A DNA stretch of 64,000 nucleotides from Pseudomonas proteolytica (GTDB lineage: Bacteria; Pseudomonadota; Gammaproteobacteria; Pseudomonadales; Pseudomonadaceae): NCBI RefSeq assembly GCF_007858275.1, contig NZ_VFEV01000010.1:62001-126000 (forward strand), in the 5' to 3' direction. The number at the start of each line of letters is the position of its first letter. Position 1 is the stretch's first letter. The translations under genes and the position numbers were made by a program. The notes under the pieces were generated by a model, which was given only the letters and a program-made list of their open reading frames with translations, was not told the DNA's origin and made no database searches. Of this stretch, positions 46,282-60,034 are shown piece by piece.

Positions 46282-47277
46282 ATGGGTTTGCTGATTGAAG
46301 GACACTGGCATGACCAGTGGTACGAAAGTAGCGCAGATGGCGCCTTCCAACGGGAACAGGCGCAACGCCGGCACTGGGTCACCGCAGATGGCCAAGCTGG
46401 CCCAAGCGGCGACAGCGGCTTCAAAGCCGAAGCCGGCCGCTACCACCTCTATGTCTCCCTCGCCTGCCCCTGGGCGCACCGCACCCTGATCCTGCGCAAA
46501 CTCAAGGGTCTGGAGAGCCTGATCGACGTTTCAGTGGTCAGTTGGCTGATGCTGGAAAATGGCTGGACCTTCGACAAGGCCCATGGCTCTACCGGCGACA
46601 GGCTCGACGACTTTGCCTTCATGCACCAGCGCTACACCGCCGATACCGCCGACTACACCGGGCGCGTCACGGTGCCGGTGCTGTGGGACAAGAAGCTCAA
46701 TCGCATCGTCAGCAATGAATCGGCGGAGATCATCCGCATGTTCAACAGCGCGTTCAACGAGCTGACGGGCAACACCCTGGACTTCTACCCCAAGCCATTG
46801 CGCCCGACCATCGACGCGTGGAACGAGCGGATCTATCCCGCCGTGAACAATGGCGTGTATCGCGCAGGCTTTGCCACTTCGCAGCAGGCGTACGAAAGTG
46901 CCTTTGATGATGTATTTGCCGAGTTGGATCACCTGGAGCAGCACTTGGGTGGTCACCGCTACCTCGCAGGTGAATACCTGACCGAGGCTGATGTACGCCT
47001 GTTTACGACGCTGATCCGGTTTGATGCGGTTTATTACAGCCACTTCAAATGCAACCTACGGCGGATTGCGGATTATCCGAACCTGTCGAATTGGTTGCGC
47101 GAGCTGTATCAATGGCCGGGGGTGGCCGAGACAGTGGATTTTGCCCATATCAAGGGGCATTACTACGCCAGCCACCGCACGATCAATCCGACAGGGATTG
47201 TGCCGAAGGGACCGTCGCAGGCGTTTGACAGCAAACATGACCGGCAGAAGATGAGCAGCAAGGGCGTCTGGAGCTGA
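46282..47277 (+). CDS. Glutathionyl-hydroquinone reductase (Xi-class GST, YqjG-like)
   Basis: A 331-residue protein. The N-terminal thioredoxin fold has SLACPWAHRTLILRKLKGLE with the catalytic Cys-Pro-Trp, then NESAEIIRMFNSAFNEL. The C-terminal helical domain has YLTEADVRLFTTLIRFDAVY and GIVPKGP near the end, as in YqjG/EcGHR. It reduces glutathionyl-hydroquinones to hydroquinones and glutathione. AAGGAG precedes the ATG. Confidence 0.93.
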   Translation: MGLLIEGHWHDQWYESSADGAFQREQAQRRHWVTADGQAGPSGDSGFKAEAGRYHLYVSLACPWAHRTLILRKLKGLESLIDVSVVSWLMLENGWTFDKAHGSTGDRLDDFAFMHQRYTADTADYTGRVTVPVLWDKKLNRIVSNESAEIIRMFNSAFNELTGNTLDFYPKPLRPTIDAWNERIYPAVNNGVYRAGFATSQQAYESAFDDVFAELDHLEQHLGGHRYLAGEYLTEADVRLFTTLIRFDAVYYSHFKCNLRRIADYPNLSNWLRELYQWPGVAETVDFAHIKGHYYASHRTINPTGIVPKGPSQAFDSKHDRQKMSSKGVWS

Positions 47278-47286
47278 AGCAAAAAC

Positions 47287-47386
47287 TGTAGGAGCGAGCT
47301 TGCCCGCGAAGATCGTCAACGATAACGCGGGCATTCTGGAGGCACGCGGCGCAGTTGATTTTTTCGCGAGCAAGCTCGCTTCTACA
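47287..47386. repeat. Inverted pair of REP sequences (REPIN)
   Basis: TGTAGGAGCGAGCTTGCCCG-CGAA (47,287-47,310) faces TTCGCGAGCAAGCTCGCTTC-TACA (47,363-47,386). These are the short palindromic repeats of P. fluorescens-group genomes, placed tail to tail between two convergent genes. A second pair is at 57,254-57,353. Confidence 0.85.
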
Positions 47387-47406
47387 ATTGATATGAGTGC
47401 CGGTGA

Positions 47407-48801
47407 TCACACCTGGGACTGAGCACCTTCGAACCACTTCAGCTTCTCACGCAGCACCACTACTTCTCCTACAATCACCAGTGTCGGCGCATGCACTTCA
47501 TGCTCCGCCACCAGGCGTGGCAGGTCAGCCAGGGTGCCCGTAAACACACGCTGGTTGGACGTGGTGCCTTGTTGGATCAGCGCTGCCGGGGTGTCTGCCG
47601 AACGACCATGGCGGATCAGTTGCTCGCAGATGATCGGCAAGCCGATCAAGCCCATGTAGAACACCAGGGTCTGCGACGGCCCGACCAAGTCATTCCAAGG
47701 CAAATCCGAAGTCCCGTCTTTCAAGTGCCCGGTGATGAAACGCACGGATTGCGCATAATCACGATGGGTCAAGGGAATACCGGCGTAAGCCGCACAACCG
47801 CTGGCCGCGGTAATCCCCGGCACCACCTGGAACGGGATGCCATTGGCCGCCAGTTCCTCGATCTCTTCACCGCCACGCCCAAAAATAAACGGGTCGCCGC
47901 CTTTGAGGCGCAGCACGCGCTTGCCCTGCTTGGCCAGTTTCACCAATTGCTGGTTGATCTGGTCCTGCGGCACCGCATGATCGGCGCGGCGCTTGCCGAC
48001 ATATACCCGCTCGGCGTCGCGACGGCACAACTCAAGAATCGCTGGCGCCACCAGGCGGTCATATAGCACTACGTCGGCTTGCTGCATCAAGCGCAGGGCG
48101 CGAAAGGTCAGGAGGTCCGGATCACCGGGGCCCGCACCGACCAAATACACTTCACCCGGCGCATGGGGCGGCTTGCCATTGACCTTCTCTACCAGCAAAC
48201 GCTCAGCTTCATCGCCTTGCCCAGCCAGTTGCCGATCGGCAATCGGCCCTTGGAAAACCTCTTCCCAGAAAGCCCGGCGCTGTTGCACATCGGGATACAA
48301 ACCTTTGACCTGCGCCCGAAAGCGCGCGGCCAGCCCGGCCAATTGGCCGTAGGTGGACGGGATCCAGGTTTCCAGCTTGGCACGGATCAAGCGCGCCAGC
48401 ACCGGCGCGTCGCCGCCACTGGACACTGCAATCACCAAGGGCGAGCGGTCGACAATCGCCGGGAAGATCACGCTGCACAAGGCCGGCGCATCCACCACAT
48501 TGACCGGCACACACCGGCGTCGGGCATCGCTGGACACTTGCGCGTTCAGCGGCTCGTCGTCGGTCGCCGCGATGATCAGGGTGCAACCATCAAGGTCCGC
48601 CTCCCGATAACCACGCACAATCAGTTCACCGCCACTGCCCTGCACCAATTCACGCAACTGATCTTCGATCAGGGGAGCAACCACCCGCAACAACGCGCCG
48701 GCATCGGCCAGCAGCCGGGATTTGCGCAAGGCAATCTCCCCGCCACCGACGACCAACACACGACTGCCGCGCAGGTTATGAAACAGCGGCAGAAATTCCA
48801 T
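47407..48801 (-). CDS. cysG: Sirohaem synthase CysG
   Basis: A 464-residue trifunctional enzyme. The N-terminal precorrin-2 dehydrogenase/ferrochelatase part has [20 protein letters not shown]. The C-terminal uroporphyrinogen III methyltransferase part has [32 protein letters not shown] and [20 protein letters not shown]. It makes sirohaem for nitrite and sulfite reductases. Length is as in other gammaproteobacteria. Confidence 0.97.
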   Translation of the reverse strand: MEFLPLFHNLRGSRVLVVGGGEIALRKSRLLADAGALLRVVAPLIEDQLRELVQGSGGELIVRGYREADLDGCTLIIAATDDEPLNAQVSSDARRRCVPVNVVDAPALCSVIFPAIVDRSPLVIAVSSGGDAPVLARLIRAKLETWIPSTYGQLAGLAARFRAQVKGLYPDVQQRRAFWEEVFQGPIADRQLAGQGDEAERLLVEKVNGKPPHAPGEVYLVGAGPGDPDLLTFRALRLMQQADVVLYDRLVAPAILELCRRDAERVYVGKRRADHAVPQDQINQQLVKLAKQGKRVLRLKGGDPFIFGRGGEEIEELAANGIPFQVVPGITAASGCAAYAGIPLTHRDYAQSVRFITGHLKDGTSDLPWNDLVGPSQTLVFYMGLIGLPIICEQLIRHGRSADTPAALIQQGTTSNQRVFTGTLADLPRLVAEHEVHAPTLVIVGEVVVLREKLKWFEGAQSQV

Positions 48802-50469
<1,668 letters not shown>

Positions 50470-50473
<4 letters not shown>

Positions 50474-51795
50474 GATTTTCTCCGCTGTTTCGGGCTCAGG
50501 CGGTCAAGTTGCGCCAAGTGGTTGAGCTTTTCCCCGATCTTCAGCTCCAGACCACGAGGTACCGGCTGATAGAACGGCTGAGGGTCCAGATCGTCGGGAA
50601 AGTAGTCTTCCCCGGCGGCATAGGCATCCGGCTCATCGTGGGCGTAACGGTATTCGTCGCCATAACCCAATTGCTTCATCAGCTTGGTGGGCGCGTTGCG
50701 CAGATGCAGCGGGACCTCAAGCGAGCCGTGCTCGGCCGCTGCACGCAATGCTGATTTGAAGCCCATGTACACCGCATTGCTTTTCGGCGCACAGGCAAGG
50801 TAAGTGATGGCCTGCGCTACCGCCAACTCGCCTTCCGGGCTGCCCAGGCGCTCCTGGACCTCCCATGCCGCCAGGCACAGGCTCAGGGCGCGGGGATCGG
50901 CGTTGCCGATGTCCTCGCTGGCCATGCGCACCACGCGCCGGGCCAGGTACAGTGGATCGCAACCGCCGTCGATCATGCGCGCAAACCAATACAACGCGCC
51001 GTCCGGGTTGGAGCCGCGTACAGATTTGTGCAACGCGGAAATCTGGTCGTAAAAGGCTTCGCCGCCCTTGTCGAAGCGCCGCCGGGTATCACCCAGCAGG
51101 CTTTGCAGCAGGTCGACGCCAATCTCACTGTTGTCTTCGGCCAGGTCAGAGGCGTTCTCCAGCAGGTTGAGGAAACGTCGACCGTCACCGTCAGCCGCCG
51201 CCAGCAGAATCTTGAAACCCTCCTCCCCCAGGCTCAAATGGCGTTTGCCCAGCCCCTTGTCCTCGCCCAGCGCCCGCTGCAACAGCTTCTGCATTGCGGC
51301 TTCATCGAGGCTCTTGAGCACATACACTCGCGCCCGCGAGAGCAAGGCGTTGTTCAGTTCAAACGAGGGGTTTTCCGTGGTGGCGCCGATGAAAATCAGC
51401 GTGCCATCTTCCACGTAAGGCAGGAATGCATCCTGCTGGGATTTGTTGAAGCGATGCACTTCGTCGACAAACAGGATGGTGCGCCGACCGTACTGCCCGG
51501 CCTGCTGCTTGGCGACCTCCACTGCCTGGCGGATCTCCTTGACCCCGGCCAACACTGCCGAGACCGTTTCAAAGTGTGCATCCGAGACTTTCGCCAACAG
51601 CCGCGCCAGGGTGGTCTTGCCCACGCCCGGCGGGCCCCAGAAAATCATCGAGTGCAGGGCACCCTGCTCCAGGGCCTCGCGCAGGGGCTTGCCGCGGGCC
51701 AGCAGGTGCTCTTGCCCGACATACTCATCCAGGTTGGTCGAGCGCAAACGCGCGGCCAAAGGCTGGGCAATCGGGTCACTTCGAAACAGGTCCAT
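50470..51795 (-). CDS. rarA: Replication-associated recombination protein RarA (MgsA)
   Basis: A 441-residue AAA+ protein. Walker A is [19 protein letters not shown], Walker [21 protein letters not shown], sensor 1 [20 protein letters not shown]. The C-terminal half is the MgsA tetramerisation domain ([20 protein letters not shown]). RarA acts at stalled forks beside SSB and RecA. It lies in the usual lolA-rarA-crcB-serS order. Confidence 0.96.
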
Positions 51796-51805
51796 GGGCA
51801 GCGAT

Positions 51806-52429
51806 TTACTCCTGGATCACATCGGCACCCTTGGGGATGTCGAACTTGAACGTGGAGGCTGGGACCGGTTCATTGGCCTTGACCCCGGTGAACAGGATAT
51901 TGGTGCGCTGGCCGACACTGTCGACCAACTGCATATCGTTGATCACGCCGTTGCGAAACGACAGGCGCAGGCTGTCGAACAGCGTGTCCTTGGACTTGGG
52001 CTTGAGGGTGAAGTCGATCACATTGCTCTGTTGCTTGGAGGTGATCTCGAAACTCTCGCTGATCTGCGACACATCACCGGACAGCAGCAAGGCCGGGGTC
52101 TGGCTCAGGCGCGGGTCGAGGGTCTTGATGGTCGCCTGCTCCAGGTCCGGGTCCCACAGCGTGACTTTCTTGCCATCAGAAACGATGGTCTGCTCGTTGG
52201 GCGCGTCGGTTTTCCAGAAGAACAGGCCTGGGCGCTGGACGGCCATTTCACCGGCCGTTTCCTGCAACTGCGTGCCGCCGCCGTCCAGGGTCAACTGGGA
52301 GAAGCGCGCGGTCAGGGTCTTGGATTTGTCCAGCAGGTTGGTCAGGCTCGCGACGGAGGCCTGGTCAGCGTGGGCCGAAAACGCGGTCAAGGCCAATGCC
52401 GGCAACAACAGCATGCGGATAAGACGCAT
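51806..52429 (-). CDS. lolA: Outer-membrane lipoprotein carrier LolA
   Basis: A protein of about 207 residues with a signal peptide ([20 protein letters not shown] with cleavage after AHA). The mature part has [39 protein letters not shown] and [20 protein letters not shown], typical of LolA. It ferries lipoproteins, including phage Rz1-type ones, from LolCDE to LolB. I start at 52429 because the AGGA just upstream would otherwise be translated. Confidence 0.96.
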   Translation of the reverse strand: MRLIRMLLLPALALTAFSAHADQASVASLTNLLDKSKTLTARFSQLTLDGGGTQLQETAGEMAVQRPGLFFWKTDAPNEQTIVSDGKKVTLWDPDLEQATIKTLDPRLSQTPALLLSGDVSQISESFEITSKQQSNVIDFTLKPKSKDTLFDSLRLSFRNGVINDMQLVDSVGQRTNILFTGVKANEPVPASTFKFDIPKGADVIQE

Positions 52430-52486
52430 GGGAGTCCTCATAGAATGATGTGAAAGGCGCGCCGCGTGCTGCCACGCGGCACGAGG

Positions 52487-54895
52487 TCAGTCGCGCATCG
52501 GCCCTGGCGCGATCACTTCGCGCGAGCCGTTGGTGTTCATTGCCGTGACGACGCCGGCCATTTCCATGGATTCGATCATACGCGCGGCGCGGTTGTAGCC
52601 GATCTTCAGTTTACGTTGCACCGCAGAGATCGAGGCGCGACGGCTTTCCAGCACGAACGCTACCGCTTCGTCATACAGCGCGTCGGTCTCGGCATCATCG
52701 TCGCCGCCACCGCTGCCACCGTCGAAGCCGCTGCCGGCCTCCTCGACACCCGCCAGGATATCGTCGTTGTATTCCGGCGCACCGCGCAGTTTCCAGGCCT
52801 CGACCACGCGGTGCACCTCGTCATCGGAAACGAAGGCGCCGTGAACGCGGATCGGCAGGCTGGTGCCGGGCGGCATGTAGAGCATGTCACCATGGCCCAG
52901 CAGTTGCTCGGCGCCGCCCTGGTCGATGATGGTCCGCGAGTCGATCTTGCTCGACACCTGGAACGCCATACGCGTCGGGATGTTGGCCTTGATCAGACCG
53001 GTGATCACATCCACCGATGGCCGCTGGGTCGCAAGGATCAAGTGGATCCCGGCGGCACGGGCCTTCTGTGCGATACGGGCGATCAGTTCTTCGACCTTCT
53101 TGCCGACGATCATCATCATGTCGGCAAATTCGTCGACCACGACGACGATGGTCGGCAGCTTGGTCAGCAACGGCGCTTCATCGTGAATGCTTTCACGCTT
53201 GTACAGCGGGTCGGTCAGCGGCGTACCGGCGTCCTGGGCTTCCTTGACCTTGGCGTTGAAGCCGGACAGGTTACGCACACCCATCTTCGCCATCAGCTTG
53301 TAGCGTCGCTCCATCTCGGCAACGCTCCAGCGCAAGGCGTTGGCGGCGTCCTTCATGTCGGTCACCACCGGGCACAGCAGGTGCGGAATGCCTTCGTAGA
53401 TCGACAGCTCAAGCATCTTCGGGTCGATCATGATCAGCTTGGCGTCTTCCGGGCCGGACTTGAACAGGATCGACAGGATCATCGCGTTGACCCCCACCGA
53501 CTTACCGGAACCGGTGGTACCGGCCACCAGCAGGTGAGGCATTTTCGCAAGGTCTGTGATCACCGGCTTGCCGCCAATGTCGTGACCCAGGGCCAGGGTG
53601 ACCGGCGACTTGAAGTTGTCGTATTCCGGGGTCGACAGCACTTCGGAGAAACGCACGATCTGACGATCTTCGTTGGGAATCTCAATGCCCACGGTGGTCT
53701 TGCCGGGGATCACTTCCACCACGCGCACGCTGGTCACGGCCAGGGAGCGCGCAAGGTCTTTGGCCAGGTTGGCGATACGGCTGACCTTGACCCCAGCGGC
53801 CGGCTGGATCTCGTAACGGGTAATCACCGGGCCTGGGTGGATTGAATCCACCGACACTTCGACGCCAAACTCCTTGAGCTTGATTTCCAGCAGATGGCCA
53901 ACGGCCGCCAGGGATTCCGGGGAATAGTTGAGTTGTTTCTTTTCCGCCGGATCAAGGATCGAGATCGGCGGCAAGGTGCCTTCGACGGCGCTGTCGATAA
54001 ACAGCGGCGCCTGCTTTTCCTTCTGCACACGATGACTTGGCTCGGGCGCCTTGACCGGTGCGGGAGCGATGACCGGCGGCACTTGTTTTTCGCGATCAGA
54101 CATGTGCTTGGTCAGCGCCTGCTCACGCTCGATCAAGCGCTCCTTGACCTTGGCCTGCTCACGGCGGTCAGGCGTACTCGGAGCCACCACTTCATTGACT
54201 CGGGTATCGACTTCACGCAGTTGCGCAACCATGCGTTTGCGGTCCACGCGGGCCGCCCACCAGCGGTTGGCAGCGCCCTGGAACAGCTCGAACAGATCGA
54301 GGGTGATCTTGCCGGTCACATCCATGACCTTGAACCAGGACAAGTCGGTAAACACCGTCAAGCCAAACAGGAACAGGGCAATGAACATCAGCGTGCTGCC
54401 CTGGATATTCAGGGTCTTGCGGGCCAGGTCGCCCAGGCTTTCGCCCAGGGCGCCGCCCGCACCCGCCGGCAGGCCGGTCGGTGCATGGAAATGGATATGT
54501 GCCAGCGCCGCGCCCGACAACACCAAAAACACCAGGCCGATCAGGCGCCAGGAAAACAGCCAGCCGCTCCACTGCCACGGCTCGTGGCGCTGGCGGAAGA
54601 TCTGCCAGGTCTTGATCGCCAGCAACAGCGGGAAGATATAGGCGAAATAACCGAGGATCATGAACAGGATATCGGCGCTGTAGGAACCCACAGGCCCGCC
54701 GAAGTTCTGCACATCATCGATCTTGCTGTTATGGCTCCAGCCCGGATCGTCCTTGCCATAGGTCAGCAAGGCCATCATCAGGAACAGGCATAAAGCACCG
54801 ATGGCAATCAGCGCGCCTTCCTTGAGCCGATAGTGCAGGTGCTGGCGCCAGGCCGGTACCACTGCTGTTTTGGGTGCTGCGGCGGATTTCTTCAA
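52487..54895 (-). CDS. ftsK: DNA translocase FtsK
   Basis: An 802-residue protein. Four membrane helices lie at the N-terminus ([19 protein letters not shown] onward). A linker of about 120 residues follows, then the motor: Walker [21 protein letters not shown], Walker [20 protein letters not shown]. The C-terminal gamma domain ([20 protein letters not shown]) reads KOPS sequences. It clears chromosomes at the septum and activates XerCD at dif. Length is normal for Pseudomonas, which has a short linker. Confidence 0.97.
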   Translation of the reverse strand: MKKSAAAPKTAVVPAWRQHLHYRLKEGALIAIGALCLFLMMALLTYGKDDPGWSHNSKIDDVQNFGGPVGSYSADILFMILGYFAYIFPLLLAIKTWQIFRQRHEPWQWSGWLFSWRLIGLVFLVLSGAALAHIHFHAPTGLPAGAGGALGESLGDLARKTLNIQGSTLMFIALFLFGLTVFTDLSWFKVMDVTGKITLDLFELFQGAANRWWAARVDRKRMVAQLREVDTRVNEVVAPSTPDRREQAKVKERLIEREQALTKHMSDREKQVPPVIAPAPVKAPEPSHRVQKEKQAPLFIDSAVEGTLPPISILDPAEKKQLNYSPESLAAVGHLLEIKLKEFGVEVSVDSIHPGPVITRYEIQPAAGVKVSRIANLAKDLARSLAVTSVRVVEVIPGKTTVGIEIPNEDRQIVRFSEVLSTPEYDNFKSPVTLALGHDIGGKPVITDLAKMPHLLVAGTTGSGKSVGVNAMILSILFKSGPEDAKLIMIDPKMLELSIYEGIPHLLCPVVTDMKDAANALRWSVAEMERRYKLMAKMGVRNLSGFNAKVKEAQDAGTPLTDPLYKRESIHDEAPLLTKLPTIVVVVDEFADMMMIVGKKVEELIARIAQKARAAGIHLILATQRPSVDVITGLIKANIPTRMAFQVSSKIDSRTIIDQGGAEQLLGHGDMLYMPPGTSLPIRVHGAFVSDDEVHRVVEAWKLRGAPEYNDDILAGVEEAGSGFDGGSGGGDDDAETDALYDEAVAFVLESRRASISAVQRKLKIGYNRAARMIESMEMAGVVTAMNTNGSREVIAPGPMRD

Positions 54896-55416
54896 AACGG
54901 GTCTTTTCCTGCGCCTTAAGCGCGTCCAACAGTTGAATGACTATAAAAATACTGCCCAACCCGGGCAGGTGAAAAGTGAACGAGCGTCGTCAAGCGTCCT
55001 TTAACACTCCGTGACTGCGTCATGAACAGGCGTTAACGCCGGCCCACAAGGACATAGTGCCGCCATTGTACGGGTTTGTGTGCCCGTTGCCACGCTGCCG
55101 GCCTCGCTCCTGAAGCATACACAAGCGCATTGCCCATACGTTTCAATTTGAGCATGCATTGTCTTTACTGACAAAGGCTTATGAGCTGTTTTTATCAGAC
55201 TGGACAAGCTTTACCCAGCATTCCCGCCCAACGGATGGCGACATGACGCGATTACGACCGCATCACCGCTATAGAGTTGCAGAAACACTCGCTCATGCAT
55301 CTGGGCACTGATTGCGCGATCGCGCTGGCCGAGTGGCGCCGGGTCGACAATAATCACTGCCTACGCGGCGGGCCTTGGCCTGTCACCGCCCTCCCCTTCC
55401 GTAAGCCTGACTACCC
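54896..55416. other. Intergenic stretch between ftsK and aat with no gene seen
   Basis: About 520 bp holding the divergent ftsK and aat promoters. I see a small palindrome GGCGTTAACGCC near 55,031-55,042 but no credible protein frame. In P. aeruginosa PAO1, as I recall, a thioredoxin reductase gene (trxB1) stands here; no trace of it is visible. Confidence 0.5.
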
Positions 55417-56097
55417 ATGCTCACCTGGTTGCAACGCAATACCCTGACTTTCCCACCGCTGGCAAAAGCCATGCGTGAACCCAACGGCCTACTCGCCGCC
55501 GGTGGCGACCTGTCCGCCGACCGCCTGGTCCAGGCCTATCGCCATGGCTGCTTCCCCTGGTTCTCGGAAGGCCAGCCCATCCTGTGGTGGTCGCCCGACC
55601 CGCGTACGGTATTGTTCCCCGCAGAGCTGCACGTATCCCGCAGCCTCGCCAAGCTGCTGCGCCAGCAACGCTACGAGGTGACCTTCGACCAGGACTTTGC
55701 CGCCGTCATACAGGCCTGTGCTGCTCCTCGCAGCTATGCAGACGGCACCTGGATCACCGACGCCATGCAGAACGCCTACCTGCAACTGCACCAACGGGGC
55801 TATGCCCATTCTGTCGAGGTGTGGGACCAGGGCACGCTGGTTGGCGGCCTGTACGGCCTGGCCATGGGCCAGTTGTTCTTTGGCGAATCAATGTTCAGCC
55901 GCGCAGACAACGCCTCGAAATTCGGCTTTGCCACGCTCGTCAGGCAATTGCAGGCCTGGGGGTTTGTCCTGATCGACTGCCAGATGCCCACCGATCACCT
56001 GCACAGCCTCGGCGCCCGCGCCATCCCCCGCAGTGACTTTGCCGGTTACCTGCGCGACCATCTTGATCAAGCCAGCAGTGGGCCGTGGGTTTCTTAG
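55417..56097 (+). CDS. aat: Leucyl/phenylalanyl-tRNA-protein transferase
   Basis: A 226-residue protein with the Aat signature: [60 protein letters not shown] and [16 protein letters not shown]. It adds Leu or Phe to proteins with basic N-termini, making them substrates for ClpS-ClpA. It is grouped with bpt, clpA and clpS, so most of the bacterial N-end rule is in one locus. Confidence 0.97.
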   Translation: MLTWLQRNTLTFPPLAKAMREPNGLLAAGGDLSADRLVQAYRHGCFPWFSEGQPILWWSPDPRTVLFPAELHVSRSLAKLLRQQRYEVTFDQDFAAVIQACAAPRSYADGTWITDAMQNAYLQLHQRGYAHSVEVWDQGTLVGGLYGLAMGQLFFGESMFSRADNASKFGFATLVRQLQAWGFVLIDCQMPTDHLHSLGARAIPRSDFAGYLRDHLDQASSGPWVS

Positions 56098-56152
56098 GCG
56101 ACATGCGCACACCTGGCTTACACTTATTTCAAAGCTTATCCGAGGGTTGATC

Positions 56153-56860
56153 ATGACCGAGTTGGCGCGCTTGAAGTTTTATGCCACTCAACCCCACTCT
56201 TGCAGCTACCTGCCCGAGGAACAGGCGACGACGCTGTTCCTCGACCCCAGCCAGCCGATGGACGTGCACGTGTATGCGGATCTGTCAGAGATGGGCTTTC
56301 GGCGCAGTGGCGACCACCTGTATCGGCCGCACTGCCAGAACTGCAACGCGTGTGTGCCGGCGCGCATACCTGTGGCGCAATTTTTGGCGGACCGTAATCA
56401 AAAACGCATCCTCAAACGTAATGCCGACCTGATCGTGACCGCAGCCAAGCCCGGTTTCAGCGAGGAATATTTCGATCTTTACCAGCGCTACATCGAACAG
56501 CGCCACGCAGACGGCGACATGTTCCCACCCAGTCGCGACCAGTTTTCCACGTTTCTGGTGCGCGACCTGCCGTTCTCGCGCTTCTACGAATTCCGGCTTG
56601 AAGGAAGGCTGCTGGCGGTCGCGGTCACCGACCTGCTGCCCAATGGCTTGTCGGCGGTCTACACCTTTTACGAGCCCGCTGAAGAGCGCCGTAGCCTGGG
56701 GCGCTTCGCCATCCTGTGGCAGATCAGTGAAGCATCCAGGCAAAATCTGGAAGCGGTGTACCTCGGATACTGGATCAAAAACTGCAAAAAGATGAACTAC
56801 AAGACCCAATATCGGCCCATTGAGCTGCTAATTAATCAAAGATGGGTCACGCTTAACTAG
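56153..56860 (+). CDS. bpt: Aspartate/glutamate leucyltransferase (Bpt; Ate1-like)
   Basis: A 235-residue protein starting at ATG 56153 with GAGGG upstream. It has the family motifs: [38 protein letters not shown] (paired Cys), [20 protein letters not shown] and [20 protein letters not shown]. The bacterial form transfers Leu to N-terminal Asp or Glu. It belongs to the N-end rule set with aat, clpS and clpA. Confidence 0.95.
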
Positions 56861-56960
56861 AACCCCTTGGCTTAAACACCCTTTTTCGGGCACAATGCAC
56901 GCCGCTTTTGCCTGGCGCAGTTGCACCGGGCCATTCACTGGATACCGAGGGCTTTACTGC

Positions 56961-57179
56961 ATGTCGAAAGAAGACAGCTTCGAAATGGAAGGCACTGTCG
57001 TCGACACCCTGCCCAACACCATGTTTCGTGTGGAGTTGGAAAATGGGCACGTCGTAACCGCGCATATCTCCGGCAAGATGCGCAAGAACTACATTCGTAT
57101 TCTTACCGGTGACAAAGTGCGCGTCGAGCTGACGCCCTATGACTTGAGCAAAGGGCGCATCACTTACCGCGCTCGCTAA
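56961..57179 (+). CDS. infA: Translation initiation factor IF-1
   Basis: A 72-residue OB-fold protein ([60 protein letters not shown]). I start it at ATG 56961; the frame upstream is not coding. It binds the ribosomal A site during initiation. It follows bpt after 100 bp and has its own terminator. Confidence 0.98.
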
Positions 57180-57191
57180 ACAAGTCAATAC

Positions 57192-57219
57192 AAAACGCCC
57201 GGTTATGCCGGGCGTTTTT
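57192..57219 (+). terminator. infA terminator
   Basis: AAAACGCCCGG-TTAT-GCCGGGCGTTTTTGTG, 13 bp after the infA stop. Confidence 0.9.
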
Positions 57220-57253
57220 GTGTGTGTGGGATTTATAGAGGTCGCAAAACAAC

Positions 57254-57353
57254 TGTAGGAGCGAGCTTGCTCGCGAAGAACCCCAGGACAACGCACCGAA
57301 TCAGGAAGCATGCGTTATCGTTGGCGATCTTCGCGAGCAAGCTCGCTCCTACA
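57254..57353. repeat. Inverted pair of REP sequences (REPIN)
   Basis: TGTAGGAGCGAGCTTGCTCG-CGAA (57,254-57,277) faces TTCGCGAGCAAGCTCGCTCC-TACA (57,330-57,353), a perfect inverted repeat separated by about 52 bp. It lies between the convergent infA and clpA genes and matches the pair at 47,287. Confidence 0.9.
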
Positions 57354-57365
57354 GGTTTACAGCGG

Positions 57366-59636
57366 TCAGGCCATTTCGGCCGTGGTCTCGAACTCGAAGG
57401 TCAGCTCGCCATCCTTCAGGTCGATATGCACCACGCCACCATGGTCGGAGAGCTCGCCAAACAGGATCTCTTCGGCCAGTGGCCGCTTGATCTTGTCCTG
57501 GATCAGACGCGCCATTGGGCGAGCCCCCATTGCCGCGTCGTAGCCACCCTCGGCGATCCAGCTGCGTGCCGCTTCCGTCACTTCCAACTGCACGCGCTTG
57601 TCTTCCAACTGCGCCTGAAGCTCGGTAAGGAACTTGTCCACAACGCTCTTGATAACCTCATGACTGAGGCGACCAAACTGGATAATGGTGTCCAGGCGGT
57701 TACGGAATTCCGGCGTGAAGCTCTTCTTGATCACTTCCATGGCGTCGGAAGAGTGATCCTGATGAGTAAAGCCAATGGAAGCCCGCGCGGCCGTCTCGGC
57801 ACCGGCGTTGGTGGTCATGATCACGATCACGTTGCGGAAGTCCGCCTTGCGCCCGTTGTTGTCTGTCAGGGTCCCGTGGTCCATGACCTGCAGCAGCAGG
57901 TTGAAGACTTCCGGGTGGGCCTTTTCGATTTCATCGAGCAACAATACGCAGTGAGGCTGCTTGGTGATCGCCTCCGTTAAAAGGCCGCCCTGGTCGAAGC
58001 CGACATAGCCCGGAGGCGCACCGATCAGGCGCGACACGGTGTGCCGTTCCATGTATTCGGACATGTCGAACCGCACCAGCTCAATGCCCATGGCCTTGGC
58101 CAACTGGCGTGCTGCTTCGGTCTTGCCGACGCCGGTAGGCCCGGCGAACAGGAACGAACCCACCGGTTTGTCCGGCGACTTGAGACCGGCACGGGACAGC
58201 TTGATCGCCGTCGACAGCGAATCAATCGCCGCATCCTGGCCAAACACCGTCAGCTTGAGGTCGCGCTCCAGGTTACGCAGCAGCTCCTTGTCGGAACTGG
58301 TGACGTGTTTTGGCGGAATACGCGCGATTTTCGCCACGATATCCTCGACCTGGGCCACTTCGATGCGCTTCACACGCTTCTCTACCGGCTGCAGGCGCTG
58401 GTAGGCCCCCGCTTCGTCGATCACATCGATGGCCTTGTCCGGCATGTGCCGGTCATTGATGTAGCGCGATGCCAACTCAGCGGCCGCACGCAGTGCCTCA
58501 TCACTGTATTCGATGCCGTGGTGCGCTTCGAAACGGCCTTTGAGCCCACGCAGGATACCAATGGTGTCCTCGACCGAAGGCTCGGACACGTCGACTTTCT
58601 GGAAGCGACGCGCCAGGGCACGGTCTTTTTCGAAGATCCCGCGAAACTCCTGGAACGTGGTCGAGCCGATGCAGCGGATATCACCCGAAGACAGCAGCGG
58701 CTTGAGCAGGTTGGAAGCGTCCATCACCCCACCGGACGCCGCGCCGGCGCCAATGATGGTGTGGATTTCATCGATAAACAGGATCGCCTGCGGACGCTTT
58801 TTCAGCTCGCCAAGCAACGCCTTGAAACGCTTTTCAAAGTCGCCACGGTACTTGGTCCCGGCGAGCAACGCCCCCAGGTCAAGGGAATAGACGACACTGC
58901 TGGCCAGCAGGTCTGGCACCTGATTGTCCACAATACGCTTGGCCAGGCCTTCGGCAATCGCGGTCTTGCCCACGCCCGCCTCGCCCACCAGCAGCGGGTT
59001 GTTCTTGCGACGACGAGCCAGGATCTGCGCAACACGCTCGACTTCCATCTCGCGCCCAACCAGCGGATCAATCCGCCCCTGGCGCGCCAACTCGTTGAGA
59101 TTGCTGGCATAGGCATCCAGCGGGTTGCTTGAAGAAGAAGACTCGCCGCCCTCGTCGTCCTGCATATCCTGCTCACCCTCGGAGTGATCGCCATGCCCTG
59201 GCACTTTCGAGATGCCATGGGCGATGTAGTTGACGACATCAATACGGGCAACGCTCTGCTGCTTGAGCAGGAACACCGCCTGGCTTTCCTGCTCGCTGAA
59301 GATGGCAACCAATACATTGGCGCCCGTCACTTCACGCTTGCCGGAGCTCTGCACGTGGAAGACAGCACGCTGCAAAACCCGCTGGAAGCCCAGGGTTGGC
59401 TGGGTCTCACGGTCCTCGTCATGCACGGGGATCAGTGGCGTGGTGGAGTCAATAAACTCTTGCAGGTCATGCTTGAGTTTGTCGAGGTTGGCGCCGCACG
59501 CACGCAGAACGGTGGCGGCAGCTTCGTTATCCAAAAGTGCCAGCAGCAGGTGTTCGACGGTCATGAATTCATGACGCTTCGAACGGGCCTCCTTGAAGGC
59601 AAGATTGAGGGTGACTTCGAGCTCGCGGTTTAACAT
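57366..59636 (-). CDS. clpA: ATP-dependent protease ATPase subunit ClpA
   Basis: A 756-residue protein. The N-domain holds two Clp repeats ([20 protein letters not shown]). D1 has Walker [21 protein letters not shown] and D2 has [20 protein letters not shown]. The loop for ClpP binding and the C-terminal D2-small domain ([20 protein letters not shown]) are present. It unfolds substrates for ClpP and works with ClpS, encoded just upstream. Confidence 0.98.
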   Translation of the reverse strand: MLNRELEVTLNLAFKEARSKRHEFMTVEHLLLALLDNEAAATVLRACGANLDKLKHDLQEFIDSTTPLIPVHDEDRETQPTLGFQRVLQRAVFHVQSSGKREVTGANVLVAIFSEQESQAVFLLKQQSVARIDVVNYIAHGISKVPGHGDHSEGEQDMQDDEGGESSSSSNPLDAYASNLNELARQGRIDPLVGREMEVERVAQILARRRKNNPLLVGEAGVGKTAIAEGLAKRIVDNQVPDLLASSVVYSLDLGALLAGTKYRGDFEKRFKALLGELKKRPQAILFIDEIHTIIGAGAASGGVMDASNLLKPLLSSGDIRCIGSTTFQEFRGIFEKDRALARRFQKVDVSEPSVEDTIGILRGLKGRFEAHHGIEYSDEALRAAAELASRYINDRHMPDKAIDVIDEAGAYQRLQPVEKRVKRIEVAQVEDIVAKIARIPPKHVTSSDKELLRNLERDLKLTVFGQDAAIDSLSTAIKLSRAGLKSPDKPVGSFLFAGPTGVGKTEAARQLAKAMGIELVRFDMSEYMERHTVSRLIGAPPGYVGFDQGGLLTEAITKQPHCVLLLDEIEKAHPEVFNLLLQVMDHGTLTDNNGRKADFRNVIVIMTTNAGAETAARASIGFTHQDHSSDAMEVIKKSFTPEFRNRLDTIIQFGRLSHEVIKSVVDKFLTELQAQLEDKRVQLEVTEAARSWIAEGGYDAAMGARPMARLIQDKIKRPLAEEILFGELSDHGGVVHIDLKDGELTFEFETTAEMA

Positions 59637-59665
59637 AGCTTCACCTCATACCCAAGTGGTCGGAG

Positions 59666-60034
59666 TTAACCGTCCTTCTCGATTTCACAGAGTAGCGGAT
59701 GCTGGCTTTCCCTGGCGTACTGGTTGACCTGCATGGCCTTGGTCTCGGCGATGTCGCGGGTAAACACTCCACATACTGCCCGTCCTTCTGTGTGAACGGC
59801 CAGCATTACCTTGGTCGCCAACTCGCGGTTCAGATTAAAAAACACCTCGAGTACTTCGACGACGAAATCCATCGGCGTGTAGTCATCATTGAACAAAACC
59901 ACCTTGTACATCGGCGGCGCCTGTAAAGCAGGCTTGGCCTCCTGAACAGCGATGCCTGCAGAACCGTCATCGTCTTCTAGATGATCCGGGCGATCCTGAT
60001 TGAATGTTAGTCGAATCTGGCTGAATGCATGCAT
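59666..60034 (-). CDS. clpS: ClpS adaptor
   Basis: A protein of about 122 residues starting at ATG 60034 ([20 protein letters not shown]), chosen by similarity to other Pseudomonas ClpS proteins. The core has [40 protein letters not shown] and [20 protein letters not shown]. It binds N-degrons made by Aat and Bpt and delivers them to ClpA. An in-frame ATG at 60061 is possible but less likely. Confidence 0.96.
   Translation of the reverse strand: MHAFSQIRLTFNQDRPDHLEDDDGSAGIAVQEAKPALQAPPMYKVVLFNDDYTPMDFVVEVLEVFFNLNRELATKVMLAVHTEGRAVCGVFTRDIAETKAMQVNQYARESQHPLLCEIEKDG

Noticed and set aside
52466..53845. 459-residue plus-strand frame antisense to ftsK
   Set aside because: Antisense shadow with composition typical of reversed GC-rich coding DNA.
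58041..60034. Long plus-strand frames opposite clpA and clpS
   Set aside because: The minus strand codes for ClpA and ClpS with all motifs intact.
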